From NCBI RefSeq assembly GCF_900168055.1, contig NZ_FUYS01000008.1:124001-188000 (forward strand): 64,000 bases of DNA. Direction: 5' to 3'. This stretch comes from Parapedobacter luteus (GTDB lineage: Bacteria; Bacteroidota; Bacteroidia; Sphingobacteriales; Sphingobacteriaceae). A model generated the notes under the pieces. It was given only the letters and a program-made list of their open reading frames with translations, did not search any database and was not told the DNA's origin. Both the position numbers and the translations under genes were made by a program. Shown in pieces: positions 34,045 to 44,718 of the stretch; within the stretch, counting starts at the first letter, position 1; each line of letters starts with the position of its first letter.

Positions 34045-36837
34045 ATGGACTACCATCACCGTACGATTGAGCAGAAGTGGCAACGATTCTGGGCAGATAA
34101 CCACACCTTCCGTGTGACGAATACATCGGATAAACCCAAATATTATGTACTGGATATGTTCCCTTATCCGTCCGGTGCAGGATTGCATGTGGGGCATCCG
34201 CTGGGTTATATTGCGTCGGATATTTTCAGCCGATACAAACGACTGAAAGGATTCAATGTACTCCATCCGATGGGGTACGATTCGTTCGGCCTGCCGGCGG
34301 AGCAATACGCCATCCAAACCGGACAGCACCCGGCCGTCACCACTGAGGCTAACATCAAACGTTACCGGGAGCAACTCGATAATATCGGATTCTCCTTTGA
34401 TTGGGACAGGGAGGTACGGACAAGCGATCCCGCTTTCTATAAATGGACGCAATGGATATTCATGCAGCTTTTTAATGCGTGGTATAACAAAGCCAACGAT
34501 AAGGCCGAACCCATTGCAACGCTTGTTGCACATTTCGAGTTGCATGGAAGCCGAGGTATACAAGCCGCGTCGGATGATGACGTCCTGTCGTTTACCGCTG
34601 CCGAATGGGCCGCGTTTAGCGAGGAGGAGCAACAACGCGAATTACTGAAATACCGGCTGGCCTACCTACGGGAGAGTACCGTCAACTGGTGCGCAGCCTT
34701 GGGTACGGTGCTGGCCAACGATGAGGTAATCAACGGCGTTTCCGAACGGGGTGGATACCCGGTGGAGCAGAAGAAAATGATGCAATGGAGCATGCGCATC
34801 ACCGCCTACGCCGAGCGTCTACTTCGGGGGTTGGAGACCATCGACTGGCCGGAACCCTTGGTGGAGATGCAGCGTAACTGGATAGGTAAAAGTGTTGGTG
34901 CAAGCGTACGGTTCGGCGTGCCTGTCCTCGGCGACGGCCGTTATATCGAAGTGTTTACCACGCGAGTCGACACCATTTATGGGGTGAACGCATTGGTGCT
35001 CGCTCCTGAGCACGAATTGGTGGAGGCGCTCACCACCGGATCGCAGCAGGCAGAAGTGGAAGCCTACATCGCTCAAACCAAGAAAAAATCCGAGCTCGAC
35101 CGCATGGCGGATGTAAAAGCCGTATCGGGTGCCTTCACCGGTAGCCATGCCATCCATCCGCTGACGGGTAAAGAAGTTCCGATATGGATAGCGGATTATG
35201 TATTAGCCGGTTACGGAACCGGAGCTGTGATGGCTGTGCCATCGGGTGATCAGCGCGACTACCTGTTCGCTACCCATTTCGGGTTGCCCATCATCCCCAT
35301 TTCGGATGCCCAGCAATTGGATGGACAGGCGGACCCCACCAAAGAAGGACGGTACATCAACTCCGATATTATCAACGGCATGACCTACCGGGAAGCCGTG
35401 GATACGCTGATTGAAAAGCTGGAATCGCTGGGGGCGGGAAAGGCTACCATCAACTACCGGATGCGCGATGCCATTTTCGGCCGCCAGCGCTACTGGGGGG
35501 AACCTGTGCCAGTATACTTCAAAGGCGGACTGCCCCAGCTTATCGACGACGATGAGTTGCCGCTATTGCTGCCGGACGTGGATAAATACCTGCCCACGGA
35601 AACGGGAGAACCCCCGCTGGGCCGTGCCAAAGACTGGAAGTATCGCGGCACGTTTGAATATGAACTCAGCACCATGCCCGGCTGGGCAGGGTCAAGCTGG
35701 TATTGGTACCGTTATATGGATGCGCAGAACGAGGCGGTATTTGCTTCTAAAGAAGCTATCGACTACTGGCGCGATGTAGACCTCTATATCGGCGGTTCGG
35801 AGCACGCTACAGGCCACTTGCTGTACAGCCGCTTTTGGAACAAGTTTCTGAAAGATATGGGGTATGTACCCGAAGAGGAACCTTTCAAGAAACTCATCAA
35901 CCAGGGCATGATCCAAGGGCGCAGCAATTTTGTATATCGCGTACTGGATGGGGAGGGCAAGGGAACCAATACCTTTGTTTCCTACGGATTGAAGGACCAA
36001 TATCGCACGGTGGCGCTGCATGTTGATGTAAACATCGTAACCAACGACGTGCTCAATCTTGATAAATTCCGCCAGTTCCGGCCTGATTTTGCCGATGCCG
36101 AATTTATCCTCGAAAACGGCAAATACATCTGTGGCCATGAGGTGGAGAAGATGTCCAAGTCTAAATACAACGTGGTCAATCCCGATGACATCATCGAACA
36201 GTACGGCGCTGACACCCTGCGCATGTACGAGATGTTTCTCGGTCCGCTGGAGCAGAGCAAGCCCTGGAATACCAATGGCATTGAAGGGGTTTATAAGTTC
36301 CTCCGTAAATTCTGGAAATTATTTCACGACGCTTCGGGCAACTTTGCCGTAAGCGATGAGGCGCCCACCCGGGCCGAGCTGAAGGCTTTGCATAAAATCA
36401 TCAGGAAGGTGGAAGAAGACATCGAACGGTTTTCGTTCAATACATCGGTATCTTCTTTTATGATTTGCGTCAATGAGCTGACCGACCTGAAATGCAACAA
36501 ACGGGCCATCCTCCAGGAACTATGCGTGGTGTTGCATCCTTACGCTCCACACATCACCGAAGAGCTGTGGACGCTGCTGGGGCATGAACCCGGTACCCTG
36601 TCCTACGCAACGTATCCGGCATTCAACCCCGAATACCTGGTGGAAAGCGAATTTTCATATCCCATTTCTGTCAATGGAAAAACACGGATGAACCTTACGT
36701 TGCCGCTTGACATGGAACAGCCGGATGTGGAGAAAGCCGTGCTGGCCAATGAAGATGTGCAACGCTACCTCGAAGGCAAGGCGGTGCGCAAGGTGATTTA
36801 TGTGAAGGGCCGGATAGTGAATATCGTGGCGGGATAG
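34045..36837 (+). CDS. leuS: Leucyl-tRNA synthetase
   Basis: Class I synthetase that charges tRNA-Leu, 930 residues. Visible are the HIGH region ([19 protein letters not shown]), the CP1 editing domain with [16 protein letters not shown], the KMSKS loop ([19 protein letters not shown]) and the C-terminal anticodon-binding region. The C-terminal editing-domain and tail lengths are normal. It stops 3 bp before the convergent universal stress gene, with no separate terminator seen. Confidence 0.98.
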   Translation: MDYHHRTIEQKWQRFWADNHTFRVTNTSDKPKYYVLDMFPYPSGAGLHVGHPLGYIASDIFSRYKRLKGFNVLHPMGYDSFGLPAEQYAIQTGQHPAVTTEANIKRYREQLDNIGFSFDWDREVRTSDPAFYKWTQWIFMQLFNAWYNKANDKAEPIATLVAHFELHGSRGIQAASDDDVLSFTAAEWAAFSEEEQQRELLKYRLAYLRESTVNWCAALGTVLANDEVINGVSERGGYPVEQKKMMQWSMRITAYAERLLRGLETIDWPEPLVEMQRNWIGKSVGASVRFGVPVLGDGRYIEVFTTRVDTIYGVNALVLAPEHELVEALTTGSQQAEVEAYIAQTKKKSELDRMADVKAVSGAFTGSHAIHPLTGKEVPIWIADYVLAGYGTGAVMAVPSGDQRDYLFATHFGLPIIPISDAQQLDGQADPTKEGRYINSDIINGMTYREAVDTLIEKLESLGAGKATINYRMRDAIFGRQRYWGEPVPVYFKGGLPQLIDDDELPLLLPDVDKYLPTETGEPPLGRAKDWKYRGTFEYELSTMPGWAGSSWYWYRYMDAQNEAVFASKEAIDYWRDVDLYIGGSEHATGHLLYSRFWNKFLKDMGYVPEEEPFKKLINQGMIQGRSNFVYRVLDGEGKGTNTFVSYGLKDQYRTVALHVDVNIVTNDVLNLDKFRQFRPDFADAEFILENGKYICGHEVEKMSKSKYNVVNPDDIIEQYGADTLRMYEMFLGPLEQSKPWNTNGIEGVYKFLRKFWKLFHDASGNFAVSDEAPTRAELKALHKIIRKVEEDIERFSFNTSVSSFMICVNELTDLKCNKRAILQELCVVLHPYAPHITEELWTLLGHEPGTLSYATYPAFNPEYLVESEFSYPISVNGKTRMNLTLPLDMEQPDVEKAVLANEDVQRYLEGKAVRKVIYVKGRIVNIVAG

Positions 36838-36840
36838 CCA

Positions 36841-37686
36841 TCAGGCATTATGGAAAAATACAGGTATTTCCAGTTGGTGTGCCATAGCTTTGACCCTATC
36901 GCCGGAAAACAGCTTATCGAAGAAACCTTTCCGTTCGCGGGATACTATCAGCAAGTCCATACCGTCGGACTGCGCTAAGCGGAACACGTGTTCAGGGAAA
37001 TCTTCCTTGACGTCCATGCGGTCAGAGAACGGGGCTGTATTATCCAGCACGCGGCTGATTGCCGTCCGGTCCTGGATGTGTTTGGCCCAATCCGCGAGGT
37101 CTTTTTCGTCTTTATTGGCGCCTTTCTCAAACAAATGGATCAATGTCACCTGCTGTGGGGCTTCTCCTATGGTGATAAAAGCTTCGAGGGCCTCGATCTC
37201 CGAGGGTTGGAAGTTGGTCAGCAGCCCAACGTTACGCTGCTGGAAGGCTGGCGGGGTTTCGGGTACCGCCAATACCGGTATGGGTGAATTTTTGATGATT
37301 TCAAACGTATTGCTGCCTAAGACGGCATGCTTAAGGCCGGATGCGCCCTTGGTACCCATCACAATCAGGTTGTTCTTGGCTTCACGTGCGGTTCGGTAAA
37401 CCACATCACTCATTACCCCTTGCTTGCAGTCCGTGGTAATCACTGCCCCGGAAAACTCCTCCTCTAAATCGGCAGCTGCAGCGGTCATGTTGCTTTCAGC
37501 TTCATTGGCTGCTAACTCCTGCGCCTCGCGGTTTAGCTCTTCACCCCCGAAGGCCGTGGAAAACGGTGTATATAGGTGTAGTAGGTGGATTGACCAACCA
37601 AAATGCCGTGCCATCTGAGCAGCATAACGCGCGGCTGCTGCTGCATTGTCTGAAAAATCAGTGGGAACCAAAACGGTCTTGCTCAT
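36841..37686 (-). CDS. Tandem universal stress protein
   Basis: A 281-residue UspA-family protein with two Usp folds (about residues 1-145 and 150-281). The first begins MSKTVLVPTDFSDNAAAAARYA and has the ATP-binding stretch VMGTKGASGLKHAVLGSNT; the second lacks an intact glycine-rich nucleotide motif, ending LIVSRERKGFFDKLFSGDRV. Tandem Usp proteins of this size are common in Bacteroidota and usually respond to starvation or energy stress. Transcribed alone, convergent with leuS. Confidence 0.88.
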   Translation of the reverse strand: MSKTVLVPTDFSDNAAAAARYAAQMARHFGWSIHLLHLYTPFSTAFGGEELNREAQELAANEAESNMTAAAADLEEEFSGAVITTDCKQGVMSDVVYRTAREAKNNLIVMGTKGASGLKHAVLGSNTFEIIKNSPIPVLAVPETPPAFQQRNVGLLTNFQPSEIEALEAFITIGEAPQQVTLIHLFEKGANKDEKDLADWAKHIQDRTAISRVLDNTAPFSDRMDVKEDFPEHVFRLAQSDGMDLLIVSRERKGFFDKLFSGDRVKAMAHQLEIPVFFHNA

Positions 37687-37853
37687 ATTACATACTATTT
37701 TCTATCCTATCTAATTCGCGACTTATCTTATAACATCCCTGCATGCGACTTTGTTGGGATAAGCTATTATTTATCGGATGGTGCCCCTAATTGGATAGTC
37801 CGTTTGTTTTCAAATTGGGGGAAAACCCTGATAAATCACTTGCGCAGCTACAC

Positions 37854-37861
37854 TATGTTTG
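37854..37861 (+). promoter_or_regulatory. -7 box of the truncated gene at 37889
   Basis: TATGTTTG, an exact TAnnTTTG, 27 bases before the ATG at 37889. Confidence 0.4.
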
Positions 37862-37888
37862 CATCAGTTAACCCAAGAGCATTGCGTT

Positions 37889-38170
37889 ATGGATAGCTAT
37901 CAAGTAATAAGAAAGCAGAGAAAAGGCCCATTACTGAGGATGGCCATCCTGGCCGTGGCTTTCGTTTCCCTGCCCCTTATCCACCTCCACGCCCAGATTT
38001 GGAAAGGCATGGGTAAGAAAATAGAGAAAACGGTGGAGCAGCAGGCCAGCAAACGTATTGAACGGAAGATCGACAAAGCTATCGACAAAGGGTTCGACGA
38101 AGCGGAGAAGAGCGTTCGGTTTCATATTTGGCTACCATATCCTGTATCGCCCGTTCATTCGCCTCGGTGA
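37889..38170 (+). pseudogene. 5' remnant of a secreted helical protein
   Basis: The first ~75 codons look real: a signal peptide (MAILAVAFVSLPLIHLHAQ) followed by a charged amphipathic helix with VEQQASKRIERKIDKAIDKG, the typical start of Bacteroidota secreted proteins that continue into a longer domain. After about 38112 the composition changes abruptly and the frame ends at 38170 without any such domain. The opposite strand becomes coding-like from the same point, so the gene seems cut at a rearrangement joint. Confidence 0.5.
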
Positions 38171-38270
38171 TATTCTCGCGGTATTGCTCTCTGCTGCCTG
38201 TAACCAGCAAACCGGTTCCAGCAGCCTTATCGGTACTGCAACTGCCGATGATTCCATCACAATGGCAGGT
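38079..38270 (-). pseudogene. Truncated reading frame with intact promoter, minus strand
   Basis: An open minus-strand frame whose middle is protein-like (DKAAGTGLLVTGSREQYREN, then ITEANERAIQDMVAKYETER). It has no ATG in phase; an ATG at 38274 is one base out of frame. After about 38112 it runs into the antisense of the neighbouring remnant and stops at 38079. A strong promoter lies just upstream (38311-38340). It looks like the first part of a lost gene, not a functional one. Family not recognised. Confidence 0.4.
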
Positions 38271-38310
38271 TCATAAACAAATGGATCTTAAAGACAGTAA
38301 GGCTGCGTTT

Positions 38311-38340
38311 CAAAGATACATAAGTTTTTCCAATGGTCAA
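38311..38340 (-). promoter_or_regulatory. Bacteroidota-type promoter downstream of putP
   Basis: Minus strand TTG (38338-38340), 19-base spacer, TATCTTTG (38311-38318): the same arrangement as the tRNA and rlmH promoters. It overlaps the putP stop and drives only the truncated frame to its left. Confidence 0.65.
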
Positions 38341-39815
38341 CCCATCGCTTTTAATTCTGTTTGCACCTCGTCAAACTGTTCCTGTATCGTTTTATCGGGT
38401 TTGCCGCTGATTTTGGAAACGATGACAATAGCCAGGAATGAAAGGATGAAGCCCGGAATCATGGAATACCATGCTTTCAGGGGGTGGTCGATGTAGGTCC
38501 ATAGCAGCACGGTAAGTCCGCCGACAGCCATGCCGGCTATGGCGCCGTTGCGGGTAGTGCCTCGCCACAGCAGGGAAAGGAGAATCAATGGCCCAAATGC
38601 AGACCCGAACCCTGCCCAGGCGTGTCCCACCAAATCCAGGATGGTGTCTTTAGGACTTAATGACAATATTATCGCAACGATGGCGACCACCAAAACCGAT
38701 AGGCGGCTGACGAGGAGCAACTCCTTTTCGGAAGCTTGCTTCCGGAAGAGCGCCTTATAAAAATCTTCGGTCATCGAACTTGAAGTCACAAGAAGCTGTG
38801 AGGATATCGTACTCATCACTGCAGCCAATATTGCTGAGAGGAGGGAGCCGCCAATCAACGGGTGGAACAACACACGCGAGAAGTAAATGAAAATCGTTTC
38901 CGGATCAGCAATCGATAGCTGCAATTGTTCCATGTATGCAATGCCGATGAGTCCGATAAGCATCGCGCCACCTACGGTAAAAATCATCCACGAAATGCCG
39001 ATATGTCTTGCCGCCCGCAATTGTTTCACCTGGTCGATGGCCATGAAACGCACCAGGATATGCGGCTGGCCGAAATAGCCCAACCCCCAGGCCAATAACG
39101 AAATAATACCCACGGTGGTCGTGCCCTTGAATAGACTTAAATAGCTGGGGTCTTTTAATCGAATGGTTTCAAACGCTACCCCGATGCCCCCTACCTCAAT
39201 GATCAGTACGATAGGAATGATGACCAGCGCCAGCACCATGATTGTGCCTTGTACGAAGTCGGTCAGGCTAACTGCCAGAAAGCCGCCCAGAAACGTATAA
39301 AGGACAACAACAGCGCTTGTAATGAACAACCCCGTATGATAATCCATGTGAAAAGCCGATTCAAATAGGCGGCCACCGGATACCATACCGGCTGACGTAT
39401 ACAACGTGAAAAATACCAGAATGATAATGGCCGAAATCAACCGCAGTACGCTCGCTGAATCATGAAACCGGTTTTCAAAGTAATCCGGGATCGTAATCGA
39501 ATTGCCTGCCTTTTCTGTGTATATCCGCAGGGCAGGCGCAACCAGTAGGTAGTTCAGGAACGCACCGATGGTGAGCCCGATGGCGATCCAGCCACTGGAT
39601 ATCCCGGTAGCGAACATGGCTCCCGGTAATCCCATCAATAGCCATCCGCTCATGTCGGAAGCACCTGCGGACAGCGCCGTGACGGCCGGACCGAGCCGGC
39701 GGCCGCCCAGTAAAAATTCGTTGACATTGCTGGTGGATTTGCGGTAGGAATAGATGCCAATACCTATCATGAGCAACATGTAGGTACTTATTGCAATCAG
39801 TTGGTTGATGTCCAT
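38337..39815 (-). CDS. putP: Sodium/proline symporter
   Basis: Sodium:solute symporter family (SSS) protein of about 492 residues with 12-13 membrane helices, taking up proline with sodium. Key features: start MDINQLIAISTYMLLMIGIG, the conserved GGRRLGPAVTALSAGASDMSGWL, and SAILAAVMSTISSQLLVTSS with the sodium-site Ser/Thr. The start at 39815 matches homologues; 16 further open codons upstream are unlike the family. It is divergent from the dipeptidyl peptidase gene, an apt pairing since that enzyme releases X-Pro dipeptides. Confidence 0.92.
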   Translation of the reverse strand: MDINQLIAISTYMLLMIGIGIYSYRKSTSNVNEFLLGGRRLGPAVTALSAGASDMSGWLLMGLPGAMFATGISSGWIAIGLTIGAFLNYLLVAPALRIYTEKAGNSITIPDYFENRFHDSASVLRLISAIIILVFFTLYTSAGMVSGGRLFESAFHMDYHTGLFITSAVVVLYTFLGGFLAVSLTDFVQGTIMVLALVIIPIVLIIEVGGIGVAFETIRLKDPSYLSLFKGTTTVGIISLLAWGLGYFGQPHILVRFMAIDQVKQLRAARHIGISWMIFTVGGAMLIGLIGIAYMEQLQLSIADPETIFIYFSRVLFHPLIGGSLLSAILAAVMSTISSQLLVTSSSMTEDFYKALFRKQASEKELLLVSRLSVLVVAIVAIILSLSPKDTILDLVGHAWAGFGSAFGPLILLSLLWRGTTRNGAIAGMAVGGLTVLLWTYIDHPLKAWYSMIPGFILSFLAIVIVSKISGKPDKTIQEQFDEVQTELKAMG

Positions 39816-39934
39816 ACGTTGTTTGTTGTTGTTTGCATAACTTGGTTTCCGCAAAAGTATCAAAATTTCTTACCTTAGCCACAGTTATTCGCTTTTAGGT
39901 ATTTATTAACTGGAAAAACCAAAATATCATCCCT

Positions 39935-42055
39935 ATGCATAAAAAAATATACCTTGCCATCGGCGCCTTCCTCGTGTTGGGCTATTCATTGTCGGCGCAG
40001 ACCAAGCGGCTGGATTTGGAACAATCCCTGGGCCTGAAACCTTCGCTCACCAAATCCATCAATCCGGTAATCGGTTGGGCGGACGCCGAACATTATATCG
40101 AATCTGATGGGCAAACCCGGCAACAATACCGGGTGCATATCAAATCCGGCGCACGAAGCCCATATACACCGCCACCCAGCAGCGATGTAGAGGTATATGT
40201 CGCGCATAATGATATTTTTATTCGCGAAGGGGCTAATGCCGCGCGGCAACTCACGCATTCGCCGGAAGATGAAGAAAAAAATCCGACGTTATCGCCGGAC
40301 AATCAGTATGTGGCCTTTACCCGCAACAACGACTTGTATGCGGTACGTGTTTCAGATAGCCGGGAAATCCGCTATACCAACGACGGCACGGATGTGATTT
40401 ATAACGGATGGGCATCGTGGGTATATTTTGAAGAGATTTTGGGCCGGGCTTCACGTTATAAAGCATTTTGGTGGGCGCCAGATAGCAGGACGTTGGCTTT
40501 TATGCGGTTTGATGATACGCAGGTGCCGATGTTTCCGATTTATGCTGCCGAGGGACAGCATGGATACCTTGAGCAGACCCGTTACCCGAAAGCAGGCGAC
40601 CCCAATCCGGAAGTGCGGGTCGGCTTTGTTCCTGTTGACGGGGGGCGCGTCGTGTGGGCAGACTTCAACGAAAAGGACGATCAGTACTTCGGTGAACCCT
40701 ATTGGAGCTTCGACAGCAGCAACTTGATGGTGCAGTGGATGAACCGCGACCAGACTAACCTGAAATTCTATCAGGTTGAACCCCTGACGGGAGCCAAACA
40801 GGAAATTTACGACGAACATCAGGACGCTTGGATAGACCTTAGTCATAGTGAGCGTATCACCTACCTGAAAGACAACAAGCATTACATCCTCAAAAGTGAT
40901 AAAACCGGATGGGCACATTATTACCTTTATACCTTGGATGGCACGCTGGTCAATCCCATTACCGAGGGCAAATGGCAAGTGTCTGCTTTGGAGCTTGTCG
41001 ATGAGAAAAATAAGGTGATTTATTTCACGGCACGGAAGGAACACTCGGCCAGGGTTGATCTTTACCGTGTAGACTACAACGGTAAAAACCTACAGCGGCT
41101 CACGTTCGGCGATTACACCCACAACGTAACCGTATCGCCCGACGGCAGGCATTTCATCACCACGTATTCCAATGTGGGCACGCCGCCTAAGGTCGCTTTG
41201 CTGGATAACAAAGGCAAGCTCATCAAGCAACTTGCAGACAGTAAAGCCGAAGATTTTGACACCTATCACTATGCTAAAACCGAATTGATCACTATTCCCA
41301 CGCCGGATGGCTATGAGCTGCCGGCGACGATCACCTGGCCCACGGACTTTGATGAGACTAAGCCGCATCCCGTTATCTTCAGTATTTACGGCGGGCCGGA
41401 TGCCGGCACGGTGCGTGACACTTGGAAGGGTACGGCCAATCAGCATTGGGCAAATGAAGGGATTATCCAGATCAGCGTAGACCATCGCGCATCCGGCCAT
41501 TTTGGAAAGGAAGGTGTGGCATTGATGCACCGTAATCTCGGTCATTGGGAAATGGAAGATTACGTTGCCGCCGCCAAATGGCTCAAGAGCAAACCTTGGG
41601 TAGCTAAAGATAAATTGCTCATTACCGGCCACAGCTACGGTGGTTACATGACCTGCTTGGCATTGACCAAAGGTGCCGATTATTTCGACTTCGGTATTGC
41701 AGGGGCCCCCGTGACGAGCTGGGAACTGTACGATACCCATTATACAGAGCGGTATATGGATACCCCGCAGGATAATCCGGAAGGGTACAAAAATGGCTCG
41801 GTACTCACCTATGTAGATAACTACAAAGGTGTGCTCCGAATCCTGCATGGCGATATCGACGACAACGTGCATATGCAGAATACCATGCAATTGGTAGACG
41901 CACTGACCAACCGCGACACACCGTTTGAATTGATGATTTATCCCGGTAGCCGGCACGGCTTTGCCCGTGAAAAGTCGGGATATGACCGTAAAGAGCGGTA
42001 CCGGTTTTATTATCAGTACCTGTTGGAAAAACCGATGCCGGCAGGGTTGAAGTAG
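39935..42055 (+). CDS. Dipeptidyl peptidase IV family serine protease (S9B)
   Basis: Exported 706-residue exopeptidase that removes X-Pro or X-Ala dipeptides from peptide N-termini. A signal peptide (ending SLSAQ) precedes an eight-blade propeller (with the DPP4-type Glu motif YEEILGR-like VYFEEILGRASRYKAFWW) and an alpha/beta hydrolase domain. The triad is visible: Ser567 in GHSYGGYM, Asp in HGDIDDNVHMQN and His in SRHGFAREKS. The neighbour putP, divergently placed, imports proline, so the two may serve peptide use. Confidence 0.94.
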   Translation: MHKKIYLAIGAFLVLGYSLSAQTKRLDLEQSLGLKPSLTKSINPVIGWADAEHYIESDGQTRQQYRVHIKSGARSPYTPPPSSDVEVYVAHNDIFIREGANAARQLTHSPEDEEKNPTLSPDNQYVAFTRNNDLYAVRVSDSREIRYTNDGTDVIYNGWASWVYFEEILGRASRYKAFWWAPDSRTLAFMRFDDTQVPMFPIYAAEGQHGYLEQTRYPKAGDPNPEVRVGFVPVDGGRVVWADFNEKDDQYFGEPYWSFDSSNLMVQWMNRDQTNLKFYQVEPLTGAKQEIYDEHQDAWIDLSHSERITYLKDNKHYILKSDKTGWAHYYLYTLDGTLVNPITEGKWQVSALELVDEKNKVIYFTARKEHSARVDLYRVDYNGKNLQRLTFGDYTHNVTVSPDGRHFITTYSNVGTPPKVALLDNKGKLIKQLADSKAEDFDTYHYAKTELITIPTPDGYELPATITWPTDFDETKPHPVIFSIYGGPDAGTVRDTWKGTANQHWANEGIIQISVDHRASGHFGKEGVALMHRNLGHWEMEDYVAAAKWLKSKPWVAKDKLLITGHSYGGYMTCLALTKGADYFDFGIAGAPVTSWELYDTHYTERYMDTPQDNPEGYKNGSVLTYVDNYKGVLRILHGDIDDNVHMQNTMQLVDALTNRDTPFELMIYPGSRHGFAREKSGYDRKERYRFYYQYLLEKPMPAGLK

Positions 42056-42125
42056 GAATCGGGTTCGAATATAGCCTACACAAAATTACCTGTCATTGAG
42101 TATTTCAGGCAATGCATGGCTATTG

Positions 42126-42133
42126 TAACTTTG
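42126..42133 (+). promoter_or_regulatory. -7 box of the two-component operon
   Basis: TAACTTTG, an exact TAnnTTTG, 31 bases before the histidine kinase ATG. No TTG at 19-21 bases; nearest is at 27. Confidence 0.4.
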
Positions 42134-42164
42134 TTCTATTCGCATCATGTTATCATAGCCGTCA

Positions 42165-44081
42165 ATGAACAAGGGTCTGTCGATTCCGCTATTAGTTTTA
42201 CTGTATTTTACTGGCTTCACGGTAGCGGTACATGCGGATGATATCAGGCCGGTCATGGTTGATTCGTCTGCCATCTATAGCCTCAATGGCCACATCGGTT
42301 ATTACGAAGATACGACCTTGGAGGCCACCCCTGAAGACGTACTGGCGATTAAGCGTACAGGAGGGCTTATTCCCATCAATGGCGATGAATATGTCAGCCT
42401 GGGCTATACCGATTCGTATTACTGGCTGGTTATCGATCTGAAAAATACACTGGCGGACTACGTGGATTTATTTCTGTCGATTCCCAGTTCGAGCATAAAC
42501 CTGCTGGAATTATATCAATGGAATGCGGGAAACCGTACGCTCACCTTCGTAAGCCGAACCGGCGATCGGCTGCCCTTCGCCGAGCGGCCGTGGCCCGTCT
42601 GGGAATTTCTTTTTCCGATTAGGCTCAATGGCGGCGAAGCCTCCACACTGTTATTCAAGGTCGACAAACGTGGCCAGAATTTCATTATCAAAACACAATT
42701 GGGGAGGAGGGAAGCTATTTTACAGCAAGATATTCCGATATATTCCGCCTTCAGTTTTTATGCAGGTATATTCGCATTTGCGCTGCTCTTAAATGTACTC
42801 ATGTACCTGTCGGTCGGAGACCGCATCCATCTGTATTATTCGCTATATATATGTTGCTCAGTGACCTTGGTGCTTGACGAAGTGGGGTTGACCAAGGAGT
42901 GGCTGTTTCAGGACCTTGGCCGGCTTCATGATTATGTAAAAGCCATCAGTGGAACGTTGAGCTGTGCCCTGTTGATCCAGGTGATGCAACTGTTTACCAA
43001 CCAGACCGCAGCAAACAGCAAACTGTATCATTTCACCAATGGCTATAAATACCTGCTTTGGGTGCTGGGAACGATGCCTTTTTTGGCGCTGCTCTTTCCC
43101 ATCGACATTCGGGTAGAAAAAGCGATTTTTTATTCGGCCACGATACAGGGTATTGTTTCCATGTTGGTGATCATGGTCTGTGTCATCGATCGGATAAGAA
43201 GCGGCTTTGTACTCGGTTATTATTATTTGCTGGCGCTTTTGCCGCTGACAATCGGTGGGATTAACTACGTCTTGCAGGTAATGGGTATCGTAGGAGCACA
43301 ATTGCTTAAACCCAACGGTGTTGTTGTAGGGTTCGCCGCCGAAGTGGTCATTCTTTCCTTTGCGTTTACCCTGCGTTATAACTTTCTGAAGCGGGAAAAG
43401 GCGCAATTGAAAAAAGAAAATGACCGGATCAGGCAACAAGCGGTACAACAAGTTTTTCAAGCGCAGGAGGATGAGCGCGATAGGCTGGCGAAAGATCTCC
43501 ATGACGATTTGGGCGGCACGCTGTCGGTTATCCGGCTAAAGGTGACCGACTTTCAACAGAAGTTAAATGGGATGCAATTGATAGAACGTGAGGCTTACGA
43601 CGAGACCGTTCAGCTCATTGCCCGGGCGTGCGATGACCTGCGTGAGATATCGCATAGCCTCAAACCCAAGTTCTTTCTGGAGAATGGGCTTATCGGGACC
43701 ATCAAGGAGCGCCTTTCCATTCTCAATCGCGTCAGCGCCGTTGGTTTTGAGTTTGTTTATCAATATACGCATCGTCAGGACTACGAAACCGAGCTGTCCA
43801 TTTATCGCATAGTCAACGAGCTGATCAATAACATCATCAAGCATTCGTGTGCGACACAGGCGACCGTGCAGCTGGTGGAAACGGCGGATATGCTAATTAT
43901 TACGGTAGAAGACAACGGTATCGGGTTCGATGACCTTTCGACGTCAGCGGGCATTGGTCTCAAAAACGTGTATTCGCGCACGCAGTACCTTGGAGGCCGT
44001 TGTCTTATCGATACAAATAAAAACGGGACAACCATTACGATAGAAATACCTTTGCAGGATGATGGAAACCAAAGCACTTGA
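42165..44081 (+). CDS. 7TM-DISM sensor histidine kinase (NarX/DesK type)
   Basis: Inner-membrane sensor of 638 residues. After a signal peptide comes a periplasmic 7TMR-DISMED2 sensing domain (about residues 35-160, YWLVIDLKNTLADYVDLFL), seven membrane helices (about 195-405), a coiled linker, a HisKA_3 domain with phospho-acceptor His446 (ERDRLAKDLHDDLGGTLSVI) and an HATPase domain (NELINNIIKHS, DNGIGFDDL, GIGLKNVYSR). DISM domains are thought to sense carbohydrates or related ligands. It overlaps its response regulator by 23 bases. Confidence 0.93.
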   Translation: MNKGLSIPLLVLLYFTGFTVAVHADDIRPVMVDSSAIYSLNGHIGYYEDTTLEATPEDVLAIKRTGGLIPINGDEYVSLGYTDSYYWLVIDLKNTLADYVDLFLSIPSSSINLLELYQWNAGNRTLTFVSRTGDRLPFAERPWPVWEFLFPIRLNGGEASTLLFKVDKRGQNFIIKTQLGRREAILQQDIPIYSAFSFYAGIFAFALLLNVLMYLSVGDRIHLYYSLYICCSVTLVLDEVGLTKEWLFQDLGRLHDYVKAISGTLSCALLIQVMQLFTNQTAANSKLYHFTNGYKYLLWVLGTMPFLALLFPIDIRVEKAIFYSATIQGIVSMLVIMVCVIDRIRSGFVLGYYYLLALLPLTIGGINYVLQVMGIVGAQLLKPNGVVVGFAAEVVILSFAFTLRYNFLKREKAQLKKENDRIRQQAVQQVFQAQEDERDRLAKDLHDDLGGTLSVIRLKVTDFQQKLNGMQLIEREAYDETVQLIARACDDLREISHSLKPKFFLENGLIGTIKERLSILNRVSAVGFEFVYQYTHRQDYETELSIYRIVNELINNIIKHSCATQATVQLVETADMLIITVEDNGIGFDDLSTSAGIGLKNVYSRTQYLGGRCLIDTNKNGTTITIEIPLQDDGNQST

Positions 44082-44718
44082 CCAGCAAAAGATCAATCTT
44101 TTGCTGGTAGATGATCACCAACTCTTTATTGATGGACTACGTTCCATCCTTGGCAACCACCCACGTTTTTCCGTGTGGCGTACCGCCCGTGATGGGCGGG
44201 AAGCACTTCAACTGCTGCAATATCACAAACCTGATGTGGTCGTCATGGACCTGAACATGCCGAGGATCGACGGGCAACAAGCAGCGGCTAAAGCCCTGTC
44301 GATGTACCCGCAGCTAAAGATCCTTGTTGTCTCCATGTATTACACGGCTTCCTTGCAAGCTTCCTTGCGAAACATGGGAATCGGGGGCTTTATACCAAAA
44401 GATTCGGATGCCACCGTGCTCATACGTGCCATTGAAGCAATATACGAGGGCGGGCGTTATTTTGTAGAACAGCCGGACAATGCCGCCACAGACGATGAGA
44501 ACAATCAGAAAAGTGTCCGGCAAAAATACAACCTTACCAAGCGGGAGGCGGAAATCATCCGGTTGGTCCGGCAAAATAAGACAACACAGGAAATAGCTGA
44601 ACAGCTTTTTGTCAGTCCATTTACCATTGAAACGCACCGGAGAAATATCTGCGCCAAACTGGACATTAAAGGGAATAACGGTTTGTTTCTTTTCGCACAG
44701 CAACATGTGGATATCTGA
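44059..44718 (+). CDS. NarL/FixJ-family response regulator
   Basis: DNA-binding partner of the preceding kinase, 219 residues. The receiver has the acidic pair in LLLVDDHQLF, phospho-acceptor Asp64 (VVVMDLNMPRIDG) and Lys in FIPKDSD. The C-terminal LuxR-type helix-turn-helix reads LTKREAEIIRLVRQNKTTQE and VSPFTIETHRRNICAKLDI. The start overlaps the kinase stop, so translation is coupled. Its targets are not evident; no TAnnTTTG box in the region bears an obvious repeated site. Confidence 0.93.
   Translation: MMETKALDQQKINLLLVDDHQLFIDGLRSILGNHPRFSVWRTARDGREALQLLQYHKPDVVVMDLNMPRIDGQQAAAKALSMYPQLKILVVSMYYTASLQASLRNMGIGGFIPKDSDATVLIRAIEAIYEGGRYFVEQPDNAATDDENNQKSVRQKYNLTKREAEIIRLVRQNKTTQEIAEQLFVSPFTIETHRRNICAKLDIKGNNGLFLFAQQHVDI

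Noticed and set aside
33916-34635. 239-codon minus-strand frame across the start of leuS
   Set aside because: Overlaps the HIGH region of leuS and has no protein-like conservation.
38058-38276. Plus-strand frame with lipobox-like ILAVLLSAAC
   Set aside because: No signal n-region or start at the right place; the opposite strand is more protein-like and has a promoter.
40451-41956. Two long minus-strand frames (197 and 288 codons) across the dipeptidyl peptidase gene
   Set aside because: They overlap a complete S9B peptidase with its full catalytic triad and show no independent features.
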